Assembly: GCA_041660525.1 (NCBI GenBank)
Contig: JBAZWD010000013.1
Coordinates: forward strand, 1 to 52,925
Direction: 5' to 3'
DNA length: 52,925 nucleotides
Source of the DNA: JABCZS01 sp041660525
GTDB lineage: Bacteria > Pseudomonadota > Gammaproteobacteria > JABCZS01
In this document: one piece after another, positions 8,022-15,204 of the stretch
Layout of the letters: each line of letters begins with the position of its first letter
Position numbering within the stretch: the stretch's first letter is position 1
Notes under the pieces: model-generated
What the model saw: the letters and a program-made list of their open reading frames with translations, nothing else
Database searches by the model: none
What the model was told of the DNA's origin: nothing
Position numbers and translations under genes: made by a program

Positions 8022-8335
8022 GACCTAGTTACCTCTTTATATCTAGCTTTTGCAAGATCAATATCTTTTTGTGTTGTCTTTTGCGTTTTCTTTGTAAATG
8101 CATGAAGAACATAAATAGCGCCAGCTATATTGGCTAAATATATTATCCGAAACTGGCCATCTATCTGCACTCTAATTTCTCGAACCCCCTTCCCTATTGA
8201 AGTCATAGGCTTCCAATCAGAAGGCTCTAAGCCACATTGCACTCTATGCAACTGATGGCCAGCTTCCCTTCTTGCGGCTTCAGGCAGCCCTTTAAGGTCT
8301 TTCTGAGCACTTCCTATAAAGTATATATCCTTCAT
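8018..8335 (-). CDS. Phage Gp49-like / HigB RelE-superfamily toxin
   Basis: The protein is 105 residues. The order of motifs is that of the DUF891/Gp49-like group: a start in IYFIGSAQKDLKGLPEAARR, a central VREIRVQIDGQFRIIYLA, then IYVLHAFTKKTQKTTQKDID and a helical tail. Family members are mRNA-cleaving RelE-fold toxins. It is the first gene of the operon and overlaps the antitoxin by 4 bp. It lies just outside direct repeat B, so it may belong to a different acquisition than the RelE/HigA pair at 1667-2276. Confidence 0.85.
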   Translation of the reverse strand: MKDIYFIGSAQKDLKGLPEAARREAGHQLHRVQCGLEPSDWKPMTSIGKGVREIRVQIDGQFRIIYLANIAGAIYVLHAFTKKTQKTTQKDIDLAKARYKEVTRS

Positions 8336-8358
8336 AATATAAATCCTTAATATAGAGA

Positions 8359-8380
8359 ATTATACGAAATTACGTATAAT
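8359..8380. promoter_or_regulatory. Operator palindrome upstream of higBA
   Basis: ATTATACG-aaatta-CGTATAAT is a perfect inverted repeat (8-bp arms) 24 bp upstream of the toxin ATG. It overlaps TATAAT-like -10 sequence on both strands. This is the expected arrangement for TA autorepression. Confidence 0.6.
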
Positions 8381-8539
8381 TAGTCAAGCTAATATCTGAT
8401 TAATCTATCCAATCTGCCAAAGATCTCTTATGATAAATTAGATTAAATTTGCTATGAAAGAGCCTAAAGCCAATATCATATAACTTCTAATAAAAAGACG
8501 CTCATTAAGCAAATTAATTAAGTATCTATTTTAACATGT

Positions 8540-9301
8540 TCAAACCAAATAATTCTCACGAGCAATTTTGATCAAATCTTTGCCCCCTACTCCACCCAAT
8601 TTTTGCCCAAGATTATGTAAATAACCTGTATAAGTTCTATATGAAATATCCAAAATACGCGCCGCTTCTTTTGCTTGATATCCACTTGCATATAATACAA
8701 TTACCTCCGATTCTCTCGGTGAAAGATAAGCAATATCATTCTGATTACGCAGATAAAGCTGAATTTTACTTTTATAATAATTTCTGCGAAACCTAGCGCA
8801 TTTTTCCATGGGCAAAGAAATTAATTTGGTATTATCAATAAGTTTAGATTGCATTAACAAAAAATCTTGTGAAACATGAAAAAATGATGACGTTGAATTA
8901 ACCAGCAATTTACATGCACTATCATCGACACCATTAATTGAAAAATAAAATACATCATAATACTCTTGATAAAAATGAAAAAATATCACTGAATGGCCAC
9001 AGCCAAATAATTTAAATTCTTGTTGAATAATATCCGGTGCATTTTGATTAACCAGCATCACATCAAATACTCGATTTGCCCTGAGAAATTCAAGAGGAGG
9101 TTTTGTATGGAATGGTATTCTTTGATTGATACGATTAAGCATTAATTCTGGATTTGTACTTAATAACAAAGCCTCGCCACTATCATAAAAACGATAGAAG
9201 CCAAAATAATTAAGATTTCTCAAGCCCTCAGAATCAATAAATTGATGCAAAAGTTTTTCACTGGCTTGCGATGACATAAAATGCATGTCTAAGTTAACCA
9301 T
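8540..9301 (-). CDS. LuxR-type transcriptional regulator (orphan)
   Basis: The protein has 253 residues from the ATG at 9301, which has GGATTGAA just upstream; a TTG at 9349 would add 16 residues. The C-terminal 60 residues are a GerE/LuxR helix-turn-helix (YLSPRESEVIVLYASGYQ, then KEAARILDISYRTYTGYL). The N-terminal domain of about 180 residues is not a recognisable autoinducer-binding or receiver domain; it has mixed alpha/beta character with several aromatics (FGFYRFYDSGEALLL). No receiver Asp motif is visible, so it is not a normal response regulator. It is divergently transcribed from the small Xre gene at 9397. The ligand and targets are unknown. Confidence 0.75.
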   Translation of the reverse strand: MVNLDMHFMSSQASEKLLHQFIDSEGLRNLNYFGFYRFYDSGEALLLSTNPELMLNRINQRIPFHTKPPLEFLRANRVFDVMLVNQNAPDIIQQEFKLFGCGHSVIFFHFYQEYYDVFYFSINGVDDSACKLLVNSTSSFFHVSQDFLLMQSKLIDNTKLISLPMEKCARFRRNYYKSKIQLYLRNQNDIAYLSPRESEVIVLYASGYQAKEAARILDISYRTYTGYLHNLGQKLGGVGGKDLIKIARENYLV

Positions 9302-9396
9302 TTCAATCCAAATGCTATAAAATATCAAGTTATATTTCAAAATCAGCAAACTTTTCTCGGATTTTTATTGTTCTTAACTATGGGAAAATAAGTTCT

Positions 9397-9648
9397 ATGA
9401 ACAATCATATGGACAATAAACCCATGAATGAGCACAACGAACAAATTCAGCAACTGCTTAATGAAATTTCAAAAAACCATAAAATTTCACTTCGCAAACT
9501 GGGCAAAGCGATAGGGGTATCGCAACCAACTCTTACACGAATTCGGTCTGGGACAACGAAACGTGTTTCAGCAATAGTATTGTTAAAGTTGCTGGACTTT
9601 AAAAAAGCTAACAATCCAAAACTCAACAATAATCAGCCCATCCCCTAA
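9397..9648 (+). CDS. Small Xre-type HTH protein
   Basis: The protein is 83 residues with a clear helix-turn-helix at about 27-65 (KISLRKLGKAIGVSQPTL, then TRIRSGTTKRVSAIVLLKLL). The N-terminus is Asn/His/Glu-rich and the tail short and polar. There is no adjacent toxin-like frame, so it is more likely a stand-alone repressor than an antitoxin. Three in-frame ATGs (9397, 9409, 9424) leave the start open. The following 9649-9896 contains no gene. Confidence 0.65.
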   Translation: MNNHMDNKPMNEHNEQIQQLLNEISKNHKISLRKLGKAIGVSQPTLTRIRSGTTKRVSAIVLLKLLDFKKANNPKLNNNQPIP

Positions 9649-9896
9649 GTCGTACACCTGAAAAACACACGCCAACTGTCTTAAAAATGAGTCATTAAGA
9701 TCAATTGCTTTATATCAAAGATCTAAATAAGCGGACATACTCAAGTTTCTACCTAATATCAGTTTTCTTAATAATACTTTAAGGTTCATGCGTTACAAGA
9801 ATAAGATAAGCCATTAAATTAAATGGCCTAGGGGGATTATTTTGATAAAGACTCAAAACAATGATATTTCAAAGATAGTAAGAAGAGAGGTTTAAC

Positions 9897-10562
9897 ATGG
9901 CAACAGAGCATTCGCTTTACTTAAAAGAGCATGATAAATTAATACAAAAAACACATATTACAATGCAAGAGGCAAAAAAAACTTGCGATGCGTATCCTCA
10001 TCCATGCATGTCATGGATAAAAAATGCAAATGGTGATTTTTTAAAGACAAATAAACTTTTTTCAGATTTTTTTCATTTTTCATCACCTGAAATGATCATT
10101 GGCAAAAGCGACTTCGATCTTAATCATGTGCGTGTAGGATACACCGGCTATGACTTCAGGTTTACAGATCAATGTGTTATGAAAGGCTCTTCCTATAACA
10201 AAAAAATTGAATTGGTTATTCTTAGGGGGCAAGCCCCAAGCTTACTACTGGTCACTAAAATTCCTGTGCTTTCTGATGATGGTAAAGCAATAGCTGTATT
10301 TGGTGTTGCACAATCACTGACACCAACTCAAGTGCAAGAATTAAACGATATAGCCACCCTTGCGCCTGCTTGCACATCGACTAGAACTTCCCTATTAACC
10401 GAAACAGAGGCTCAAATTCAAACCATGCGAAAGAAGCTTAAGCTATCTGCTAAGGAAATTGCGACTATACGTAATACTTCTAAACATACAATCGACAAAC
10501 ATCTTTATAATATTAGAGTAAAATTATATCGCAATACAACTCGTCACGGCAGTTTGGAATAA
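9897..10562 (+). CDS. PAS-domain LuxR-type regulator
   Basis: The protein is 221 residues, with AGAGAGG before the ATG. Residues about 30-150 are a PAS fold (MSWIKNANGDFLKTNKLF, IIGKSDFDL, then IPVLSDDGKAIAVFGVAQ). The C-terminal 55 residues are a LuxR helix-turn-helix (LLTETEAQIQTMRKKLKLSA, KEIATIRNTSKHTIDKHL). The PAS part resembles the sensor domain of the hybrid kinase at 47782, including GKxDFxL and the closing V[IF]G[IV] strand. It is a one-component sensor-regulator; the bound ligand is unknown. Confidence 0.75.
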   Translation: MATEHSLYLKEHDKLIQKTHITMQEAKKTCDAYPHPCMSWIKNANGDFLKTNKLFSDFFHFSSPEMIIGKSDFDLNHVRVGYTGYDFRFTDQCVMKGSSYNKKIELVILRGQAPSLLLVTKIPVLSDDGKAIAVFGVAQSLTPTQVQELNDIATLAPACTSTRTSLLTETEAQIQTMRKKLKLSAKEIATIRNTSKHTIDKHLYNIRVKLYRNTTRHGSLE

Positions 10563-10651
10563 AAATAGACTTTTCATAAATATATACAATTCACAAATAA
10601 TAAGTTGTAAAATTTACATATACCTTTCTCATAACATTGTTATCATTCTGA

Positions 10652-12901
10652 TTATTTTTTCTTTTGCTTTTTAATCTCTTTTTCTTGTTGGTCATTATCG
10701 TTATGGACTTGCGAAGCTCTTCTAGCGAGAGGATTATTAGGGTTATATAATGCAGTAGCAACTGAAGCCACATTGGCATTGACTACAGCAGGTTGCTCTA
10801 ATAATCTGTCAAAATGATTACGTCCGTTGTATAGTATATGTCTAACCGAACTTGAGGGATTTATATATTGCTCTGCTGCTCTGGCAGGTAGTACATTACC
10901 CTGTGTATCTAATCTATGAACTTCTAATGATATTCCTGCATTTCTAGCATATAAGAGTAAAGTTTGTACACCCACCCAACGATGCTCATGAGTTAAATAA
11001 TCAATAAATGCTTTTATGGTTGCTGGAGTAGCTAAAAAATTTTGTAATTCATATCTTGCTTGACTTTCTTGTTGCACACATTGCGTCCAAGCAAGTAACG
11101 ATGCTCTAATTTCTTGATGTTGTGCATCACCTGCAATGGCAGCAAGTTGAGGATCATCATAAAATTGCTCTTCTTTTTCTATCTTCTCTGCTTTTGCTTT
11201 TAAGTTCTCAGGTAACTTTGCAATCCATTGTGCACGCGCACGACCTACCTCTTGTCGTTTTGTATCAAGCTTAGAGTGACAACGCTCCCAGTCTTCTTTT
11301 ACTTGTGTTGGTAGATGCTGTAATTCATGTGGATCAGAAAATAACTCAAACATTTCTCTTGAAACATTTCTAGCATATTGTCTTGCCCCAGGACGTAATG
11401 CTTCATTTCCTTCATCAAAAAATACACTGCGCAAGGTATCACAAAAATTTTCACGTTCAATATTTAATGCACTTAAGCCGCAATCACCATCTCCAGGTAC
11501 TCTTTCTAAACGATATCTGATGTTACCGTTTTGATGGACTAAAATCTCATGTGCTGTATTTGTTTGCTTACGTTTTTTATTAATATTTTGTGATTGAGTG
11601 GGCTGCCCTATATTTTTATTCTCTTCTAGATTACTTTTGAATTGCTCTTCATGTAATCGTTGGCGATGCTTCTCTGACATGGCAGCTATCATACCCGTAA
11701 GCGCAAACAAATATTCTGCGCTGATTTTAACACCTACTTGCATGTGGCGCTTAGCTACGATGGTTTTACCTTCTTTAGATTGATGTATTCGTTTTGCAGC
11801 TTGTTTTGTAATATCAGACAGTGCTGTCCCATCTAATCCTGCCGCCACTGCAGTAGAGTAACCTTCACTAACCACAAAGGAAACAACACCTTTACTTGGT
11901 TCTTGATCGCTATTTTGCATTGTGGCAGATAGTTCTAATAATTGTTGCATAATAGACGCACGTGCTCTTTGATAAGCATTTGGAATTTTTGCAGGCACCC
12001 GATGACAAATTGCCCCCAGTAATGTAGGTTTAGGCGGAAAACACCCGACCGGGTGTAAAACAGATTTTCCTAATCCTGCTTCGCGTAAATTTTTTCTATC
12101 CATATCAGCATCCCAACGTGGGATAATAGTTCTTATATTCTTAACAGCACGCAGCGAACTAAATTCAGCAGTATAGGGAACTCCAAAATGATTAGAGCCC
12201 ATCAACAAACATTGATTTAATGCGGTCGGCGCTGGATTTAAATCGATAAAAACTACGTCAAAACCTCGATCTCGCGCTAAACTTCTAATCGCCATAGGTA
12301 ACGCTCCTGGTACACTGACGTTAGCGTTACTTAATGTTGGCCCTAAAGTTAAGCTAGTAGAAATAGTAGAATCTAAAAGTTCTAAATCTAGCGCTCCCAT
12401 AAGCACCCAAACACCGCCCCCCTCTCTTTCAGATTTAGTATTCATTTGCGCTTCGAAAAGCTTTACGCGATTAACACTGCGATCTAACTCTTGAGGGTTT
12501 GCAGGACGACTGTTTACAGATGCAAAAAGCGCATGGATGTCAACGAGATCTTGTTCTTGATCTGCCAAATTTTGACTTCTAATATAATCTTCACCTAAGT
12601 CAGCTAGTATTTGCTCATCACTTTCGCCTGGATTATGAGTTCCACCTACTTCAATAAAATTTCTATGCAATATTCTAGAGCTCACACTGCCTTGTGCATC
12701 AGCATCTACAACCAATACCTTCATACCATTTTGGGCCAGAATAACGGCAAGTTCTGCACAAGAAGAACTTTTTCCGACACCGCCTTTATTATTAAAAAAG
12801 GATATCAATAACTCTTCTTCGAGTAAATTTTTAAAAAAACTTTCTAACTGAATTTGTGAAGGATTCTCTTTTAATAATTCCCCTAACTTCTTACCTGGCA
12901 T
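10652..12901 (-). CDS. ParA/MinD-family ATPase fused to an OTU-like cysteine protease
   Basis: The protein is 749 residues with an AAGGAT site before the ATG. Residues about 30-420 are a ParA-type ATPase: deviant Walker A NKGGVGKSS (Lys39, Lys44), A' VVDADAQGS (about 64-72) and Walker B VVFIDLNPAPT (about 216-226). After a linker containing KKRK (442-445), residues 460-700 carry OTU-protease hallmarks. These are PGDGDCGLSAL with the D-G-D-C catalytic Cys474, and ILYNGRNHFDRLL with His696 followed by F-D, as in OTU His motifs (H-[YF]-[DN]). A helical insertion (about 530-620) separates them. The tail is basic (KEIKKQKKK). ParA normally partitions plasmids with ParB, but no ParB is next to it. 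OTU enzymes cleave ubiquitin chains, which suggests action in a eukaryotic host. The fusion is a single uninterrupted frame. Confidence 0.8.
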   Translation of the reverse strand: MPGKKLGELLKENPSQIQLESFFKNLLEEELLISFFNNKGGVGKSSSCAELAVILAQNGMKVLVVDADAQGSVSSRILHRNFIEVGGTHNPGESDEQILADLGEDYIRSQNLADQEQDLVDIHALFASVNSRPANPQELDRSVNRVKLFEAQMNTKSEREGGGVWVLMGALDLELLDSTISTSLTLGPTLSNANVSVPGALPMAIRSLARDRGFDVVFIDLNPAPTALNQCLLMGSNHFGVPYTAEFSSLRAVKNIRTIIPRWDADMDRKNLREAGLGKSVLHPVGCFPPKPTLLGAICHRVPAKIPNAYQRARASIMQQLLELSATMQNSDQEPSKGVVSFVVSEGYSTAVAAGLDGTALSDITKQAAKRIHQSKEGKTIVAKRHMQVGVKISAEYLFALTGMIAAMSEKHRQRLHEEQFKSNLEENKNIGQPTQSQNINKKRKQTNTAHEILVHQNGNIRYRLERVPGDGDCGLSALNIERENFCDTLRSVFFDEGNEALRPGARQYARNVSREMFELFSDPHELQHLPTQVKEDWERCHSKLDTKRQEVGRARAQWIAKLPENLKAKAEKIEKEEQFYDDPQLAAIAGDAQHQEIRASLLAWTQCVQQESQARYELQNFLATPATIKAFIDYLTHEHRWVGVQTLLLYARNAGISLEVHRLDTQGNVLPARAAEQYINPSSSVRHILYNGRNHFDRLLEQPAVVNANVASVATALYNPNNPLARRASQVHNDNDQQEKEIKKQKKK

Positions 12902-13028
12902 GATAATATCCTTTCAGTGATAAATTTATAAAGTAAAATGTTACAACCATGTGCATAAGTTACTCAACAGCCAAATAAATTACATTCATAAATTTAAACA
13001 TTTAAATTTTCGTGAAAATTATTTTTAC

Positions 13029-13436
13029 TTAATCAATAGCAGCACGTATTTGCTCCATTTCCTCATGAAAATAGATATAATCAATTAACGATTCATAGTA
13101 GTGATATAAGCTTTTATCCTGCCATTTATATAATAAAAAATTTAAACCAAAACATGTTGCAATAATACCCGCAGCATCTTCGCTCACTTCCCCACTATAT
13201 CCGTTGCCTTCAATATAAATCTCTACTTTGTCCACCCCCAGCGAAGGCTTAAGATAAAAACCTTAATTAGATAATTCTACAAATTCCCAATAGGCGCCCG
13301 AATATCCTTTTATCATTTTGTCCGCGACATCATAAACAAGGTTTTCAAACTGTAAATAATAACGAGGCATCTTACGGAGTAGGAACGCTAGCCTTTCATT
13401 ATTAGCTACAGTTTTTGAGGTTATTATGCTATTCAT
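13029..13436 (-). pseudogene. ArdB/KlcA-type antirestriction protein with an in-frame stop
   Basis: Reading from ATG 13436, one frame gives an ArdB/KlcA-like protein of about 135 residues. It includes RLAFLLRKMPRYYLQFENLV, SGAYWEFVELSN, stop, GFYLKPSLGVDKVEIYIEGN, and the diagnostic GEVSEDAAGIIATCFGLN. ArdB proteins normally read GGYWxFYxLSNGGFYxxP, so the TAA (13265-13263) sits exactly where a Gly is expected. The frame does not shift. A 68-residue C-terminal product from GTG 13235 is possible but would lack half the fold. Members block type I restriction during conjugation; the gene is probably inactive. It is a classic plasmid/ICE marker. Confidence 0.75.
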
Positions 13437-13440
13437 AAAT

Positions 13441-13611
13441 TTATTTCCTATTTTGTTTTCTGGTGCTTTGCGTGAGCTTCAATGCTGCTTTCGCAACCAA
13501 CAGCATGTTTTCTGCTTCGTCAATTTCTTTCTGCGTAGGTCTATCATTCCCCTGCCGCTCTAACCATGCAATCGCCTGCACATTGACTAACTGCCTATAA
13601 CTTAGTTTCAT
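13441..13611 (-). CDS. Small hypothetical protein
   Basis: The protein is 56 residues from the ATG at 13611, preceded by AGAGGA at good spacing; a longer frame to 13698 has no such site. It is helical and charged (SYRQLVNVQAIAWLERQ, EIDEAENMLLVAKAALKL) with a basic tail (STRKQNRK). No family is recognised. It lies 12 bp past the DnaJ gene's overlap region and just before the antirestriction gene, all on the minus strand, so it is probably co-transcribed. Confidence 0.5.
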   Translation of the reverse strand: MKLSYRQLVNVQAIAWLERQGNDRPTQKEIDEAENMLLVAKAALKLTQSTRKQNRK

Positions 13612-13688
13612 ATGTTGCTGTCCTCTTATTAGCACGCAGTCCTTTGTAGACTGCGTGTTGCAAATTTCTTGGTGATTTGGATTCCATG

Positions 13689-14177
13689 TTAATAACAACC
13701 CGCTAACCGTCTTTGCTCAAAGTGAATATTTTGACTACCGTGTGTTTCCCTAATTTGATCCATACTCCATGTACCGCGATTAAATGACTTATATTCACTG
13801 GGGCGGAAGTACCAACGCATTTTTTTAGGTGCCCACTTATAACCTGCTGTTTTAAGTTCTTCACGGTAGACCTTTGTATTACCACCAACCCATACCCAGC
13901 TACCGCATATTTCAATTTCAAGGCCCAAAGTGATAATGGCGTTTAAAGCTTCGTTAATGGCTTCGCCGTAGTTTTGTTGGTGGTGGTCTGTTACGTTGCC
14001 TGAGAAGTCTTTGAGGGCCTCATAGGCTTGATTAACTAGCTTCATCATCTCTAGTCCGGCAGGGTTGCGGTCAGGATGATAGATTGAGCAAGCTTTGCGA
14101 TAAGCTGCTTTAATATCAGTAGTACTTACAGGTGACTTGGTAATATTCAGTATTGATAATGCGTCTTTGGTGTTCAT
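13689..14177 (-). CDS. DnaJ-domain protein
   Basis: The protein is 162 residues. A J-domain fills residues 1-60: KAAYRKACSIYHPDRNPAG with the essential HPD, then MMKLVNQAYEALKDF. The rest (about 75-162) has an ALNAIITLGLEIEICGSWVW segment and a GYKWAPKKMRWYFRP motif. This combination is typical of small J-proteins on plasmids and ICEs; the C-terminal part resembles a conserved accessory domain of unknown role. J-domains stimulate Hsp70 ATPase, so it may recruit host DnaK. It is divergent from the KorA-like gene, with a 169-bp shared promoter region. Confidence 0.82.
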   Translation of the reverse strand: MNTKDALSILNITKSPVSTTDIKAAYRKACSIYHPDRNPAGLEMMKLVNQAYEALKDFSGNVTDHHQQNYGEAINEALNAIITLGLEIEICGSWVWVGGNTKVYREELKTAGYKWAPKKMRWYFRPSEYKSFNRGTWSMDQIRETHGSQNIHFEQRRLAGCY

Positions 14178-14219
14178 TATATTTGCTCCTGTTGGGTTGC
14201 TTTAACTTATATAAGTATA

Positions 14220-14232
14220 CTACAAACTGTAG
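14220..14232. promoter_or_regulatory. Short palindrome in the dnaJ-korA divergent region
   Basis: CTACA-aac-TGTAG is a small inverted repeat 43 bp upstream of the DnaJ gene and 115 bp upstream of the KorA-like gene. It could be an operator; no protein can be assigned. Confidence 0.25.
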
Positions 14233-14346
14233 ATATTATCTAGCCATTTTGGCGTATTTTTACTTATTTTTAAAATACTGTTGACGCTTAAAAGCATTTA
14301 GACGAAACTCATTGCAGTGCTAATAATGAACAAAGTAGGTTAAAGA

Positions 14347-14679
14347 GTGACAACACAATTCCGAAGACTATCGAATGATGAATTTGATCAAGCTGTAAAT
14401 GACTTGCGAATCAATCAAGCAAATACTGAAGCAGCCAGGCTTGCAATGGTTGAGGGATCCACGCAGCGATTTGTAGCAAAAAAATTGGGCGTATCTGAAA
14501 GAGTGCTCTCAGCTACAGTGCAAAGAGTTTGGAATAAGTTTATAGAAAACTCACCTTTACCCGATGGTTGGGATAGAGCCATCATAGAATTGCCAAAAGA
14601 TGAGTTAATATCGCTACAGAAAAAATCAATTGAATTAAAAAACGAAGCGCTGGAAGAACAAGCAATCAACCAAAAATAA
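14347..14679 (+). CDS. KorA/TrfB-like transcriptional repressor
   Basis: The protein is 110 residues from a GTG start. The layout matches RK2 KorA (TrfB): LSNDEFDQAVNDLRINQANT leader, helix-turn-helix RFVAKKLGVSERVLSATVQR, then VWNKFIENSPLPDGWDRAII and a charged helical tail. KorA proteins coordinate replication, partition and transfer genes on conjugative plasmids by binding short palindromes. It stands alone on the plus strand, divergent from the DnaJ-ArdB-ParA group. Its operators may include the boxes at 14874-14943, although they are unlike the RK2 operator sequence. Confidence 0.78.
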   Translation: MTTQFRRLSNDEFDQAVNDLRINQANTEAARLAMVEGSTQRFVAKKLGVSERVLSATVQRVWNKFIENSPLPDGWDRAIIELPKDELISLQKKSIELKNEALEEQAINQK

Positions 14680-14762
14680 CCTATCTTTTAACCGTAATAC
14701 CCCAACATTTTAAACCCAATCATTAACCCAAAACATGTGCGCTCAATCGCGCCTATGGAAAG

Positions 14763-14811
14763 TCTAAAACTTACACACCTGTCGCAACAAGGTTGCTGTG
14801 GGCTTTTAGAT
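14763..14811. repeat. Imperfect hairpin downstream of korA
   Basis: TCTAAAA (from 14763) pairs with TTTTAGA (to about 14811), CACA with TGTG, and GCAAC with GTTGC around an AAG loop. It may be a transcript end or a small structured RNA. There is no strong U-tract, so its role is undecided. Confidence 0.35.
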
Positions 14812-14873
14812 TTAACTGCATGATTTTAAAATATAAACTGGGGGTTTCACTAAACCTTGCCGTGACATCAATT

Positions 14874-14943
14874 TGAAATCTTTTTGAAATCAAATTGATT
14901 TCAAATTTAAAAAACTGATTTCACAATTTTTTTCCTGATTTCA
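14874..14943. repeat. Five phased TGAAATC/GATTTCA boxes
   Basis: TGAAATC occurs at 14874 and 14885, and its complement GATTTCA at 14897, 14917 and 14937. Spacings are 11, 12, 20 and 20 bp, near whole helical turns. The second and third form a perfect palindrome with 11-bp arms and a 1-bp centre (14883-14905). The last two share the nonamer CTGATTTCA. The arrangement suits cooperative protein binding: partition site, replication iterons or repressor operators. The rest of 14680-15204 has no gene; ATGACATC (15002) and GATGTCAT (15034) form a further inverted repeat. Confidence 0.55.
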
Positions 14944-15204
14944 TTTTAGCATCAGCTTTACTTTTAATTATTATATTTCAGCATGTTAAAATACTTACAT
15001 GATGACATCTAGATTTTTTTCAAAATCATTTTTGATGTCATATGAAAGTATTCGTTTATGGCTTTTTTGCTGCTAAAAATCCACATTCTTGCTTGTGAGC
15101 TCATCTCTAATATTCTTCACTCACCCTAGTTGAAGGTAAATATTTTTTGTCTACACTTCATAAGTTAGGTATGAAAAGTAACGTTAGTGTATTTAATACA
15201 GTTA

